DNA of 64,000 bases, taken from Panax quinquefolius. Taxonomy: Eukaryota; Streptophyta; Magnoliopsida; Apiales; Araliaceae. The stretch's first letter is position 1; each line of letters opens with the position of its first letter. The stretch lies in the NCBI GenBank assembly GCA_020205615.1, contig CM035171.1, forward strand, positions 25,547,741 to 25,611,740. Direction: 5' to 3'. A program made the position numbers and the translations under genes. The notes beneath the pieces are model-generated. The model worked only from the letters and a program-made list of their open reading frames with translations. It ran no database searches and was not told the DNA's origin. Positions 21,741 through 34,199 of this stretch are shown piece by piece.

Positions 21741-23098
21741 TTTCTTTTTAATTTTATTTATATGAATTGTTGTTATGTTTGAACAATGGGAGCTTCTTTT
21801 GGGCTGTAATAACCTTAGACTATGTTTTTTATGTTTGGTTTAATTATGCTGGGTTTAGACTAGTTTTATAATGGTTTTATGTTGGGATGATGCATGATAA
21901 GATGCATGTTAAATTTCTGCAATTGTTATGAATGTTTCTGTTTATATAAATAGCATTTTGGGATTGTGATATATATCATGTTTTGTTTATAGTCATATTT
22001 TGGGATTTGCACATATGATTGGTATACTTGATGCCATGTGTTATGGCTTTAACCTATTGTGGCGAGGGTACTTTAACTTTTATTATTTCTTACCTTAATC
22101 CTTAATTTTTGACTAAACCCTATCCCCGATCTGTAACTGTTCATATGTTGGGTGTGGGTGTTATAACTTTTAATTTTTGATTGTGGCTAATGACAAGAGC
22201 CAAGTGATTATGCCTTTCTCTTAGAGTCGTGTCAAGCATGTGTGAGCTAGGGATGTGTTAATTCGATAAGTCGAGATTGTTATGGATCTGTCCTTCTTAG
22301 CAAGCACTGACCAATTGTTTTAAATAGTTATCTTTCGAATTAAGCTTATTTGTTATTGTTTTGAGAATATGTGCACTCTGTTAATACTTTCTTGATTACA
22401 AGGTAATAAAAAACTTGGACGCTTTTATATTTTTGGATCTTGGGTTCTGGCTATTTAGAAAAAAAACTGAGAAGTCTTGCGGTGGGTCGAGATGGAGCGT
22501 GAAATTCACTCGCCCATAAACGCAGACTTGAGCGAGATGGAGCATAACATGAACTCGCCTAATAATCTTCGGATTTAGTAATGTCTAATTCAGTTTAAGT
22601 TGATTACGTGGCCTTTGTTGCTCGAGTTATTAGATTCATAGGGGTGTTCTACACCTAGTGCCCTAAAGTCATCTGGCTTAGGAGTCATTAATCAAAAGCT
22701 TGTTATTGGGTATGCTCTGAGTCAAATTTTACTTCTTCAATGCTAGAGCCTTTTGATCCTTTCTTGTATTTGCGTCTTTTTCTTAATGTTTATCGATTGT
22801 TTGAGTTGCAGAGTAAGCATATTGGTTATCACAATCGATTGTGTGATCTTAATTAGAGTTATGATTAGCTACGATGATTGGTCTGCACACACACACATAG
22901 AATGGATCAAGTACAGTCTTATGCTAAAAAATTAATATTTAACCCTCATTCATTTTTGTGTTTGTCCTGTTCTCAGAGAGGGTCTATACTTGTGCTTAGA
23001 TGCCATGATGATTAGTCTATAGGATTACATTTCATTCACGTCTTACATAAATGTGGGTATGGATGTCAGATAATTTGTTTGAGGACAAGCAAAAGCTT
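21741..23098 (+). other. Athila-1 3' untranslated region
   Basis: No coding content is recognised in this 1.36 kb. At about 22484-22560 there are two imperfect copies of a GAGATGGAGC-containing segment (with ACTCGCC) in a short direct repeat. The rest is T-rich. The 60-codon frame at 22753 has no recognisable features. Confidence 0.55.
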
Positions 23099-23110
23099 AA
23101 GTTTGGGGGT
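23099..23110 (+). other. Athila-1 polypurine tract
   Basis: AAGTTTGGGGGT lies 3 bases before the 3' LTR start TGATGAGTGGG at 23114. Plus-strand DNA synthesis starts here. Confidence 0.8.
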
Positions 23111-23600
23111 ATTTGATGAGTGGGATTTAATTCCGCGAATCAGATCCTTTATGGCTTAAGACGTTACATGTTTTCTGTTATTTGTTTAGCTTTTATATAT
23201 ATATATTGTTGTTATTTTGCTTAATATTTATGATGCAGGGCTCATTAGGTCATTTCTAGGTCATTTCCAGCTTAAAGGGGCAAAAGGGTCAAGTTTTATA
23301 CACTGGCGCTGCAACACGGATTCCAAGCTTTAGCACGGTGCTCTGGCCGTGACCTTTGGGTCCATCTTATCGTCGTCACCTTAGCTGCTGCAATTCACTC
23401 CTTTGTAAGCTTAATGCTTATAGCATGAGCTCCAGTGTTTTAATCTTTGACGTGGCGCTACAACGCCATCCCAATGTATACTCTCCGCGCTGCAGCGCCA
23501 CCTCCGGTGTCCAGGCATAGACTTGCTATTAATGACCTAAAAGATGAGAAGTTATGAGATTCAAACAGAGCAACCGCCACCATACTTATTACAGAGCATA

Positions 23601-25959
23601 TGTAAAACCCCAACTTTTTGAATAAAGATAAATTTTCTATAAATATTATTTTTGAATATTATGGAGTAAAATTGATATAATGTTATAGTTGTGGGTAATA
23701 TTTATAAATTTTGCAAAGTACACAAGTTGTTATATAATATTCGATTGGTCGGGGAATATTTGTTTTAACAGGGAATATTCGTACAACGGCACAATCATTG
23801 GTGGACCCCATAACGGAATTATTGTCGGATTGAGAAAATGACAAAAATACTTTATGAAAATAACAGAGGAAGTTTTACCGTTAACTGTTGAAACACCCAG
23901 TGTTTAAAGTACAGTAATACGCGTGGTTGCATAGTAGCACACGGTATTAATTATTGATGCTTACATGATAAGTCACTTTCGATTTTGTTGGTATTATTAA
24001 TGTAATAATCTGTAAAATCTTTTTATATAAAATAAAATACTTTTATAAAGTTATTCTATAAATATAATATATTATATTCTATTATGCATAGTGTTGCATA
24101 GTGTTTTGTATAGTAAAATCTTTTTATATAAAATAGAATACTTTTATAAAGTTATCTGTTTTATTAGACAATAATTAGAATATATTATATTTTATTATGC
24201 ATAGTGTTTGCATAGTGCCTGCATAGTGTTTGTATAGTAAAATCTTTTATAAAGTTATTCATTTTATTAGATTATAAATAGAATATAATATATTTTATTT
24301 AAAAGATTTTGCTTTAAATATGGACCGTCAGATTAAAGTAAATCAATCTGGACCGTTCATGAGTTAGTTACTAGCAGTCCATTTTTCTATAAATAGAAGC
24401 TCATTCCTTCATTATTTTCTTACGAATTCACTAAAACTCTAGAGAGATAAAATGTAGAGAGAAAGAAGAAAGTATTCTGCTACTTCACTACTTATATATC
24501 CAGTACTCTTCTTCTTATGGTAGTGAATATTATTTGTTGTACTCGTAGGGAGTATTATTTCTTTTGTATTCATGAAGAGAACTTCTGTTATTCTATTCTT
24601 TATTATTACATTGGAATAACTCAGATACGCCTGCTACCCTATACTTGGTGACATTCTTCTATTATTCCATCTTTATTATTCTCGTTGGAATATCACATGC
24701 ATGCGTTTTACGTAGGACCGATTTAAATCTTTATTATTACGTTAGAATATCATGTCTACATGCGTTTTCTTGGGACTTGACCGATTCCGTCTTTATTATT
24801 CCATTGGAATATCACATGCATGCGTTTTATGTGGGACTGGTTACATTATTATTATTCGTTAGAATAACTCGTTATACTATCTTGAAAGTAACGCATGCAT
24901 GATGATTTCTTTTGTTATTCCATTCTTTATTATACTCAGTTGGTTAAAGTTTTGACTTCTATACTAAATGAAATTAGTGGAATATCCTTAATATTTACGC
25001 TTCATCCAGTATCTTTTCCTGGAAATATTCTTACGGCGTTCTTGAATTTTACTCTCACAAAGCAAGATCATGTTGACAATTTGGACATTATTAGTTCTCG
25101 GATAAATTAATTCTTGAACTTGTTTTATTGAATTCTTATATCATTGTCATCATCCTCATGTTTATATTTTTGAAAAGTCATCTGTGGCTCAGAAGTGCAT
25201 AGATGGACTTGGTATGATTATGACTGTGGATTATTCTTGTAAACATGACCGTAATGTTACAAATGATGTGGTAAAAGTCTTCATTGGCCCGTAGTGCATT
25301 GATGGGACGATTGTTGGCATGATCATGACCATTAATGAATACATAAATATTCTTGGCCCGTAATGCATGGATAATTGTGGTCGTGATACTAAAGAATATC
25401 CTTGGCCAGAAGTAGCAGGGTGGGTGATTCGATGATGAATTATTTATTAAGTTGAGTCTCAAAGAATAAAAGTCATGAAAACCTTTTAAATCATAGAAGA
25501 TAGTAGATTTTATTCTCTACTTGACTCTTCTAATGGATTGCTTGTTCATCGCAGATTAAACTTGATGTTTGTTATATTTTATCGGTTTAACACTTTGTTG
25601 AAGGCTAATGATAATTTATTACGCATTATCTTAGTCATAATATTTCTTCTTTGGGTTAGTTGAGCTCACCCTTTCTTTTCTTTATTCTCTTCAGAAATGA
25701 GAACGTGGGCTGGGACTTAGTCTGGGGAGCGGAGTGATGGTCCAGGATGATAGTATTAGCTAGTAGTCCTCACTATTCTATTAAATAGTGTGACAATAAA
25801 TGTAATGAGGACTTATTCGAGAGTGGATATTGTCTGAAGAAGATGATTTGTATTAAAACTCTGACTCTCTTGTTGTATATTAAAGATTGTATTTGTATTC
25901 TGTACCATGTATTTGGCGACTCGGAATAGGTGATGTATACCTATTTTGGGGGCGTCACA
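23601..25959 (+). mobile_element. Element A 5' LTR
   Basis: Runs TGTAAAACCCC...GGCGTCACA. U3 carries several GCATAGTGT repeats (about 24085-24240) and duplicated AT blocks around TTTTATATAAAATA. The TATA box is at 24388. R/U5 has the TTATTATTC-type repeats and GTAGTGCA modules. The open frames at 24645 and 24895 are within the LTR and are not genes. Confidence 0.92.
24388..24395 (+). promoter_or_regulatory. TATA box of element A 5' LTR
   Basis: TATAAATA in the conserved LTR context. The 3' LTR copy is at 30171-30178. It would drive the genomic RNA of this element. Only position and conservation support it. Confidence 0.6.
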
Positions 25960-25961
25960 GT

Positions 25962-25973
25962 TAATATCAAAGC
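25962..25973 (+). other. Element A primer binding site (initiator tRNA-Met), decayed
   Basis: Reads TAATATCAAAGC, where element B has TGGTATCAAAGC. Two adjacent G-to-A changes reduce pairing with tRNA-iMet. It lies two bases after the LTR end. Confidence 0.75.
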
Positions 25974-26149
25974 TTAGGATATGATCCTGGCTAAGATGTG
26001 AGACTAGAACTAGGAGGGAGAGGCGGGAATTCTTCTTGTTAGTATGACCTACCCAAGTTTATTTAGTATTTAATTGGTCGGTTAAAGTATAGGGATAATA
26101 TGTTATATGTTATATGTTAATTAACCTTTTTTTGTGGCAGTATCTAAAA

Positions 26150-27260
26150 ATGACATCCGAGAATGTTGAGAATAGCAATGGAGCACAAGAGACCGTTGAG
26201 TCTCCACATATCAATAATAAGGAGAATGTACATCAGGAAGGCGACAATCCTCATTCAAACAACAACACTGACCAAATGATGAATGATGGATTATTCAGAG
26301 GCTTTACGCAATTCATGCAACATCAAATGAGGCAGCTCCTCATCCAAAATGTAAGTGGAAACACTGAAAACTCTTGGACGGTCACCGCTAAACAGTTCAA
26401 GGAGCTGGGACCACCAGAGTTTATTGGAGAGCCAAAACCACTTAAGGCGGAAGCATGGATAAAGCAGACCACCAAGATATTTGATGTCTTAGGATGCTCC
26501 GAGGAGTAAAAGGTTCCCTTCGCCACCTTCATGTTGCGTGAAGAGGCATATTACTGGTGGGAATCTGTAAAACGTACCCATTCTGACGCACTCAAGATGT
26601 CTTGGGAGAAGTTCCAAGAGCTATTCAACGACAAGTACTTTCCCGAGAGTATTCATCACATGAAAGAAGTGGAGTTTATCAAATTGGAACAAAACAATAT
26701 GACCGTGTCGCAAAACGAGGCTAAATTTGTGGCGTTATCCCAGTTTGCATCCCATTTGGTTGATAATGAGGAGCCAATGACACGAATATTTTTAAGAGGT
26801 TTGAGACCGGAGATACGTCAATATCTTATTTCTCATAAACTGTGTTTGTACTTAGATGTTGTAAATAGGGCTCGCTTATTGAGCGCTGAGAAGCAGTCAA
26901 TGCAACCTAGAAAAAGCGGTAAGTGACATAAAAATACTAGTGGTATCAGTCATCGAAACGGTGACAACAAACGTGGAGGGAATCAACATGCCAAAAATGG
27001 TAACCACTTCGGTGGTAATCACGGCCAAGACAGTAAAAATGGACATTTCAAGAAAAGGAGATTCAACAATGATGGAAGGACGTTAGCACCAGCACCTATT
27101 GTTAAGGAAGGAGAACGACCACCTATCATATGCTTCAAATGCGGAGGGGAGGGACACATCAGTCCAAACTGCGCGATGTAGTCCAAAGCATGTTATAATT
27201 GTGGAAGAGAAGGTCACTTAGCCCGATTTTGTCGTTCACCGAAGACAAGTTCAGCAAGGA
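26150..27260 (+). pseudogene. Element A gag with two CCHC zinc knuckles
   Basis: The start ATG is at 26150 (MTSENVENSNG), supported by the same start in element B. The Retrotrans_gag region follows (WTVTAKQFKELGPPEF, then YYWWESVKR, FNDKYFPESI, FLRGLRPEIRQYL). Two knuckles lie at 27131-27172 ([14 protein letters not shown]) and 27191-27232 ([14 protein letters not shown]), both with intact CX2CX4HX4C. In-frame stops at 26507 (CAA to TAA against element B), 26924 and 27179 break it without frameshift. Gag would form the particle and bind RNA. Confidence 0.88.
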
Positions 27261-28812
27261 TGGAGGCACCAAAGGCCGTCCCAGAAAAGTCAAAGCCGAG
27301 AAAAGGCAAGGGAGAGGCGTTTGTTGTGACCTCCCAGAAAGCAAGGAACCCGAATGAGGTCATCACGGGTAAGCTTATCATAAACTCTAGCGAAGTCTAT
27401 ACCTTATTTGATACCGGTTCTACCCATTCTTTTATTTCTCCTACTTGCGATCAACGATTAAATTTGACTCCGGAGAAATTGGACTTTGACTTATCTATAA
27501 AAACTCAGTTGGGAGAAACCTTCATTATATCCACTGTTTATAAGTCTTGTTTGGTTCAAATCGGTACCCTCACATTACCTGTCGATCTTATTTCATTAAA
27601 AATACTTGCATTTGATGTGATTCTAGGGATTGATTGGTTAACTACTCATCATGCTAAAATCGATTGTTTTCATAAGGTTGTTAGCTTTCATATTCCTAAT
27701 CAACCTATTATGCGAATTCAAGCGACCAAACCATTAAAATCAATCACGGTCATCTCAAGCCATAAAGCTATTCGTTTATTGAAAAATGGATGTCAAGCTT
27801 TCTTAAGCCCACGTCACAGATCTAAACAAAAATACGTCAGTTTTGAATGATATTTCTATTGTTAATGAATTTTCTGACGTATTCCCTGAAGAACTTCCTG
27901 GCCTAACCCCAGAGCGTGAAATTGAATTTTGTATCGACCTTGAACCCGGTACAAAATCCATTTCCAAAGCCCCATATCGAATGGCTCCTATTAAACTTTA
28001 GGAGTTAAAGACTCAACTGCAGGAATTGTTAGACATTGGCTTTATTCGTCCTAGTACTTCTACTTGGGGTGCTCCTGTTCTATTTGTGAAGAAGAAAGAT
28101 GGGAGTATGCGACTTTGTATTGATTATCGGGAGTTGAATCATGTCACCATCAAAATAAATACCCATTGCCACGTATTGATGACCTGTTTGACCCGATTCA
28201 ATAAGAAAGGAGCCAAATTCTTTTCAAAGATTGATCTTCGTTAGGATATCACCAATTGAAGATTAGAACCGATGACATTCCAAATCGACTTTCGAACTCG
28301 CAGACGGGCATTATGAATTCCTAGTCATGTCCTTTGGATTGACTAATGCTCCCGCCGCCTTCATGGATATGATGAGCAAAGTATTCAAGGAATATTTGGA
28401 TCACTTTGTGGTCGTCTTTATTGATGACATCCATATTTATTCCAAAAGCCGTGAAGATCATGAGCAACACTTGAGGCTGATACTCCAAAAGCTTCGTGAA
28501 TACAAGCTTTATGCCAAGTTGAAGAAATACGAGTTCTGGCTTGAGGAAGTAGCATTCCTTGGGCACGTGGTATCAAGTCATGGAATATCTGTTGACCCAG
28601 CAAAGATTGAAGCTATTCAAAGCTGGGAGCAACCTAAATCAGTGACCAAAGTAAGTAGCTTTCTCGGCTTAGCTGGTTATTATCGGAGATTCATAGAAGG
28701 GCTTTCTCGAATCGCTACTCCACTAACTCAGCTGACTCAGAAAGATACAAAGTTTGGTTGGAGCGAGGAATGTGAGAAGAGTTTTCAAGAACTCAAGAGG
28801 AGACTCATTTAA
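27261..28812 (+). pseudogene. Element A protease and reverse transcriptase
   Basis: Protease has an intact D-T-G-S at 27410 and the ILGIDWL block. The frame is lost at about 27800 by one extra base relative to element B. RT pieces follow in other frames: [29 protein letters not shown] from 28026, a 1-base loss near 28155, another near 28244, then the palm with F-I-D-D at 28417-28428 intact and the thumb ([20 protein letters not shown]). It ends at TAA 28810. The catalytic residues survive but the polyprotein does not. Confidence 0.87.
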
Positions 28813-29353
28813 AGACTGCTCGACAATACCATTTGGTTCGGAGGGATTTGTCATCTACAGTGATGCTTCGGGCAAAGGGTTAGGATGTGTTCTCATGCAA
28901 CATGGGAAAGTCATAGCCTATGCCTCACGACAACTTAAAGAATATGAGAGGAATTATCCTACTCATTACCTAGGAATTATCGGCCCATTTTTAATCCTCG
29001 ATCGCGTAGGAACTGTGGCCTATAGACTCGCTTTACCGCCAAGTATGTCTCGTGTTCATAGCATTTTTCACATATCCATGCTACGTAAATATGTGGAAGA
29101 CCCGAACCACATTATTGAGTTAGAACCGGACGAAATAGCTGAAGATTTGACGTATGAAGAGGTTCCTGTTCAAATCTTGGATAAGAAGGAACATATTCTA
29201 CGCACCAAGGTTATACCTCAAGTCAAAGTTTTGTGGAGAAATCACGATGTTGAGGAAATGACTTGGGAGTTAGAATCTGAAATGAAATCAAGGTATCCTT
29301 ACCTCTTCGACATACCAGATATGTACCCTAATTTCGAGGGCAAAATTTCATAA
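28813..29353 (+). pseudogene. Element A RNase H start fused to chromodomain; integrase deleted
   Basis: The frame that ends at 29353 contains the first third of RNase H ([36 protein letters not shown]) and then jumps to the integrase C-terminus ([20 protein letters not shown]) and chromodomain ([30 protein letters not shown]). Element B has about 1.5 kb of RNase H and integrase in between, so this copy has an internal deletion. At the join a short filler repeats AGGAATTATC from just upstream (28949 and 28972). The junction happens to be in frame. The chromodomain would target integration, but the catalytic D,D,E core is absent. Confidence 0.9.
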
Positions 29354-29364
29354 GAAGGGGAGAT
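29351..29364 (+). other. Element A polypurine tract
   Basis: TAAGAAGGGGAGAT directly precedes the 3' LTR start TGTAAAACC at 29365 and overlaps the gag-pol stop codon. Element B has AAGAAGGGGAGGT in the same place. Confidence 0.85.
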
Positions 29365-31720
29365 TGTAAAACCCCAACTTTTTAAATAAAGATGAATTTT
29401 CTATAAATATTATTTTTGAATATTATGGAGTGAAATTGATATAATGTTATAGTTGTGGGTAATATTTATAAATTTTGCAAAATACATAAGTTGTTATATA
29501 ATATTCGATTGGTGCAGGAATATTCGTTTTAACAAGGAATATTCGTACAACAAGACAATCATTGGTGGACCCTACACAACGGAATTATTGTCGATTAAGA
29601 AAACGACAAAAATACTTTATGAAAATAACGGCGGAAGTTTTACTGTTAAGCTATTGAAACACCCCGGTGTTTAAAGTACGATGTCTGGCGTGGTTGCATA
29701 GTAGCACACTACAGTATTAATTATTGATGCTTACGTGATAAGTCACTCGGTTTTGTTGGTATTATTAATGTAATAATACGTAAAAAACTTTTTATATAAA
29801 ATAGAATACTTTTATAAAGTTATTCTATAAATAGAATATATTATATTCTATTATGCATAGTGTTGCATAGTGTTTGCATAGTGTTTTGCATAGTAAAATC
29901 TTTTTATATAAAATGTAATACTTTTATAAAGTTATCTATTTTATTAGACAATAATTAGAATATTTTATATTTTATTATGCATAGTGTTTACATAGTGCAC
30001 TGCATATAAGTTTGCATAGTAAAATCGTTTATAAAGTTATTCATTTTATTAGATTATAAATAGAATATATTATATTTTATTTAAAAGATTTTGCTTTAAA
30101 TATGGACCGTCGATTAAAGTAAATCAATCGACCGTTCATGAGTTAGTTACTTACTACGTATCCATTTTTCTATAAATAGAAGCTCATTCCTTCTTTATTT
30201 TCTTTAATTCATTGAAACTCTAGAGATAAACTATAGAGAGAAAGAAGAAAGTATTCTACTACTTCACTACTTATATATCCAAAGACTCTTCTTCTTAAGG
30301 TAGGGAATATTATTTGTTGTACTCGTAGGGAGTATTATTTCTTTTGTATTCATGAAGAGAACTTCATTATTCCATTCTTTATTATTCTGTTGGAATAACC
30401 TGTATACGCGGGCTACCCTCTACTTGGTGACATTCTTCTATTATTCCGTCTTTATTATTCTATTGGAATATCCTATCTCATGCGCTTTTCTGTGGGACTG
30501 ATCAAATCTTTATTATTTTGTTGGAATATCATGTCTATGCGTTTCTGTGGGACCGATTCTGTCTTTATTATTCATTTGAATAATATCCCATGCGCGCGCT
30601 TTCACGAGACATTCGTTCCGTTATTATTATTCTGTTGGAATAACTTGTCTATGTGAAGTACCGCATGCATGGTGATTTCTTTTGCTATTCCATTCTTTAT
30701 TATACTTAGTTGGTTAAAGTTTTGACTTCTATACTACATGAAATTAGTGGAATATCCTTGATATTTACGCTTCATCCAGTATCTTTTACTGGAAATATTC
30801 TTCTAAGCATTCTTGAATTTTACTCTACAAAGCAGTATCATGTAGACAATTTGGACATTATTAGTTCCTGGATAAATTAATTCTTGAACTTGTTTTATTG
30901 AATTCTTATATTATTGTCATCATCCTTATGTTTATATTTTTTGAAAGTCATTTGTGGCCTGTAGTGCATAGATGGACTTGGTATGATTATGACCAGGGAT
31001 TATTCGGTGTAATAATGACCATAATGTTACAAATAATGTGGTAAAAGTCCTCATTGGCCCGTAGTGCATTGATGGACAGTTGTTGGCATGATCATGACCA
31101 TTAATGAATACACAAATATTCTTGGCCCGTAGTGCATGAATAATTGTGGTCGTGATACTAAAGAATATCCTTGGCCGTAGTGCAGGGGTGATTCGATGAT
31201 GTGAATTATTTATTAAGCTGGGTCTCAGCGATAAAAGTCATGAAAAACCTTTTAAATCATAGAAGATAGTAAATTTTATTCTCTACTTGACTCTTCTAAT
31301 GGATTATTTGTTCATTATGCATTAAACTTGATGTTTGTTATATTTTATCGGTTTAACAATTGTTGAAGGCTAATGATAATTTATTCGCATTATCTTAGTC
31401 TTAATATTTCTTCTTGGGCTAGTTGAGCTCACCCTTTCTTTCTTGTTCTCTTTAGAAAATGAGAACGAATGGATTTGAGCCAGTCGAGAAGCGGGTGATG
31501 GTGGGATGATAGTATTAGCTAGTAGTCCTCACTATTACGTTAAATAATGTGACAATAAATGTAATGAGGACTTATTCTGAGATTGGATATTGTCTAGAAG
31601 ACAGTATTTATATTAAAACTCACAGCTCTGTTGTTGTATATTAAAGATTATATTTGTATTCTGTACCATGTATTTGGCGACTCAGAATAGGTGATGTATA
31701 CCTATTTTAGGGGTGTCACA
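29365..31720 (+). mobile_element. Element A 3' LTR
   Basis: 2356 bp, colinear with the 5' LTR and with its own TATA box at 30171. It ends GTGTCACA followed by the TSD GCATA. Most differences between the two LTRs are short indels and C/T or G/A changes. Confidence 0.92.
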
Positions 31721-32633
31721 GCATAGAATATGTTTTTCAGTTTTAATTAATTTAGAATAGAAAGAAGTTCTTCAAGGAAGAAAAAGTCATTGCATCCTAC
31801 ACAACTCACTCTACACGGAGAAGAGAAGACTAGGAGACAGAAAACTTCGCAACAAGAGTTTTCTTATTCCAAATCTTTCATTTATTTGTATATTAATGAG
31901 CATGTTGAATACTTTAAAAATGTGTATTAGTACCATGGTTATGAATTAATTCCATTTTTAGGATTGCAATGTAACCTATTGTTTAGCTTAATTAACTTTC
32001 TCTCCTATTTATATTAATGAATCATTTTGGAATGGGTTGTTGTATTTCATGCTTACTGATTGATTGCTTGACAAAGAAATCGATATTGATATTAATGGAT
32101 ATTAATATCTAACCTTTAAATACAAGAACACTTGTTATGACCATGCCTGTGGGAATGTGTACATAAAATTCTTAATAGGATAGACATATCTCTATTTGCC
32201 TTGTGTAGCCTTGAGACTAAGCTTAATGACCCTAGTCTAGTTATTTTCACCATAGAAATATTGTGATTCATCTAGCTAGGGATGTACATTTGACCTTCAA
32301 AAGAAGCTTATGTGTAGTTACTGTTCTCGGTTGACCATTCCTTATTTCGTTTATAATGTGGAGAGTTAGGAGATTGGGTGACGCATTAGGGGAATTGTAA
32401 TCCTAACTTGACTTCCTTGTCTAACTAAATCTCTTATTTCTATGGTTTTAATCATATAGCTTAACACACGATCTCCTTTTACTTGTTTAGATAAGATAAT
32501 ATAGAACTTACCTTAGTACTTGATTAGCACCTAAGAGTCCTCGTGGGTACGACACTCTACTTATCATATATTACTTGTGGATCGCGTATGCTTGTGCATG
32601 TTTTGTCGATTGCGAAATTGACCAACAAGTTTT

Positions 32634-32651
32634 TGGCGCCATTGTCGGGGA
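32634..32651 (+). other. Athila-2 primer binding site (tRNA-Asp)
   Basis: TGGCGCCATTGTCGGGGA differs at two positions (G to A, C to T) from the site at 570. It shows that the sequence after the shared LTR is the start of another internal region and not flanking DNA. Confidence 0.85.
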
Positions 32652-32752
32652 CTTAGTATTATTTGTTTATCAATATTAACACTAAGTCAATACGATCTTA
32701 ATTTAAATTGATATTTCTGTTTAACTCTCTTTTCAGGTAGTCTCCACTGTTT

Positions 32753-34187
32753 ATGCCACCTCGAAGGGATCGGAATATAATACCTCTCGATCCCGAGGTT
32801 GATAGAACGTACAGACGACTGCAGAAAGAAAAAGCTCAGGACATTCCTACTCCTATTATAATGGCTGAGGAAATTTAAAAATCTTTAAGGGAGTATGGCA
32901 TGCCCCATATCGCAGATTTACAAGCGAGCATTCTCAGGCCCGTGATCCAAGCAAACAATTTTGAGATCAAGTCGGGCACCATCCAAATGTGCTCCAATAT
33001 TCAGTTTGGGGGATTGCCAAATGATGACCCGAATGATCACTTGATAAACTTCTTGGAGATCTGCGATATGTTTAAGTGCAACGGAGTGTCTGACGATGCC
33101 ATCAGAATCCGACTGTTCCCATTCACTTTGAGTGCCAAGGCCAAGAGCTGGCTACATTCACTCTCGCCAGGCTCCATCACCACATAGGCTGACTTGGCTC
33201 AAAAGTTCGTGGCAAAATTCTTTTCGCCCGCTAAAACTGTCAAGCTCAGGCATGATATTACATCCTTCGTCCAATTCCAATCGTAGTCTTTGTACGACTC
33301 ATGGGAGAGATTCAAGGATCTTCTAAGAAGATGCCCCCACCATGGACTGCAAGAATGGCTTCCCATTTAGACATTTTATAATGGGTTATTCGGGTCTACT
33401 CGTTAGAGTATAGATGCCGCTTCTGGTGGGGCCTTCATGTCTAAACATCATGCAGAGGGGTATGAATTGGTGGAAATAATGGCGGCAACAATTATCAATG
33501 GTCAAATGATAGGCATGCCCCTAAAAGAGAAGCATGGGTATATGAGGTTGACTTTGTCACAACATTAGCGGCTCAGGTTGCAGCACTAACAAAAAGGCTC
33601 GACACTATAGGAGTGAAAGTAGTGCAGAATGTTCATAGTGTCGTAATGTCATGTATATTGTGTCAAGGGAGCCACCCAACTGATCAGTGCGCCATAAGCC
33701 CTGAGTTAGTTCAATTTGTTTCCAACTATGGGTGGCAGCAAAATGCAAATGTCCTTACTCATTACCATCCGGGATTAAAGAATCATCCAAACTTCTCTTG
33801 GGGCAACACCAATAGCAACCAAGCACAACCATCTACCACTAGGCCTAATTTTTCAAATCCTGCGGGTTTCCAAGCTCAAAATCAGTACACAAACAACCAC
33901 AGAGTTCTCAGAATCAGTACCACCATCCACCGTCTCAACAGGAAAGAAAACCTAGTTTGGAAGATCTCATGTCACGATATATTGCCCAAAACGAAACAAG
34001 GAGCAATAATCAAGAAGCTTCCATCCGGAACCTTGAAGTCCAAATGGGACTGTTGGCCTCTGCTTTGAACAATCGTACGCAAGGCACATTGTCGAGTGAC
34101 ATTGATTTCAACCTGAAACGGGATGGCAAGGAACAATACAAAGCAGTTACACTATGGACTGGGAGGACCATTAATGAAAACGGTTGA
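32753..34187 (+). pseudogene. Athila-2 gag
   Basis: Starts MPPRRDRN like Athila-1. A stop near 32877 (CAA-type to TAA) is followed by a long open part from 32900 (MPHIADLQASILRPVIQANNFEI, capsid-like) to 33187. Another stop lies at about 33286. The zinc knuckle C-I-L-C-Q-G-S-H-P-T-D-Q-C is at about 33657. A Gln/Asn/Pro-rich tail then reaches the LEDLMSRYIAQNETR block at 33955. The solo LTR found in Athila-1 is absent here, so this copy shows the empty target site. Confidence 0.83.
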
Positions 34188-34199
34188 GAAAATTCTATA

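Larger units (their letters stand above)
23601..31720 (+). mobile_element. Tekay/Del-type chromovirus, element A
   Basis: This 8120-bp element has two near-full LTRs (2359 and 2356 bp), an iMet-type primer site, gag-pol and a polypurine tract. It is flanked by GCATA at 23596-23600 and 31721-31725, an exact target duplication. It inserted into the Athila LTR and is therefore younger than it. The C-terminal chromodomain places it in the chromovirus branch. It lacks the integrase catalytic core through an internal deletion, so it could move only in trans, if at all. Confidence 0.94.
23114..32627 (+). mobile_element. Athila 3' LTR, split by Tekay element A
   Basis: The first part (23114-23600) and second part (31726-32627) together make an LTR of about 1.39 kb, from TGATGAGTGGG to CCAACA. 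Element A plus one GCATA duplication lies between. The second part matches window positions 1-563. The LTR ends the Athila-1 internal region and at the same time directly precedes a second primer site and gag at 32634, so it is shared by two internal regions. Confidence 0.88.
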
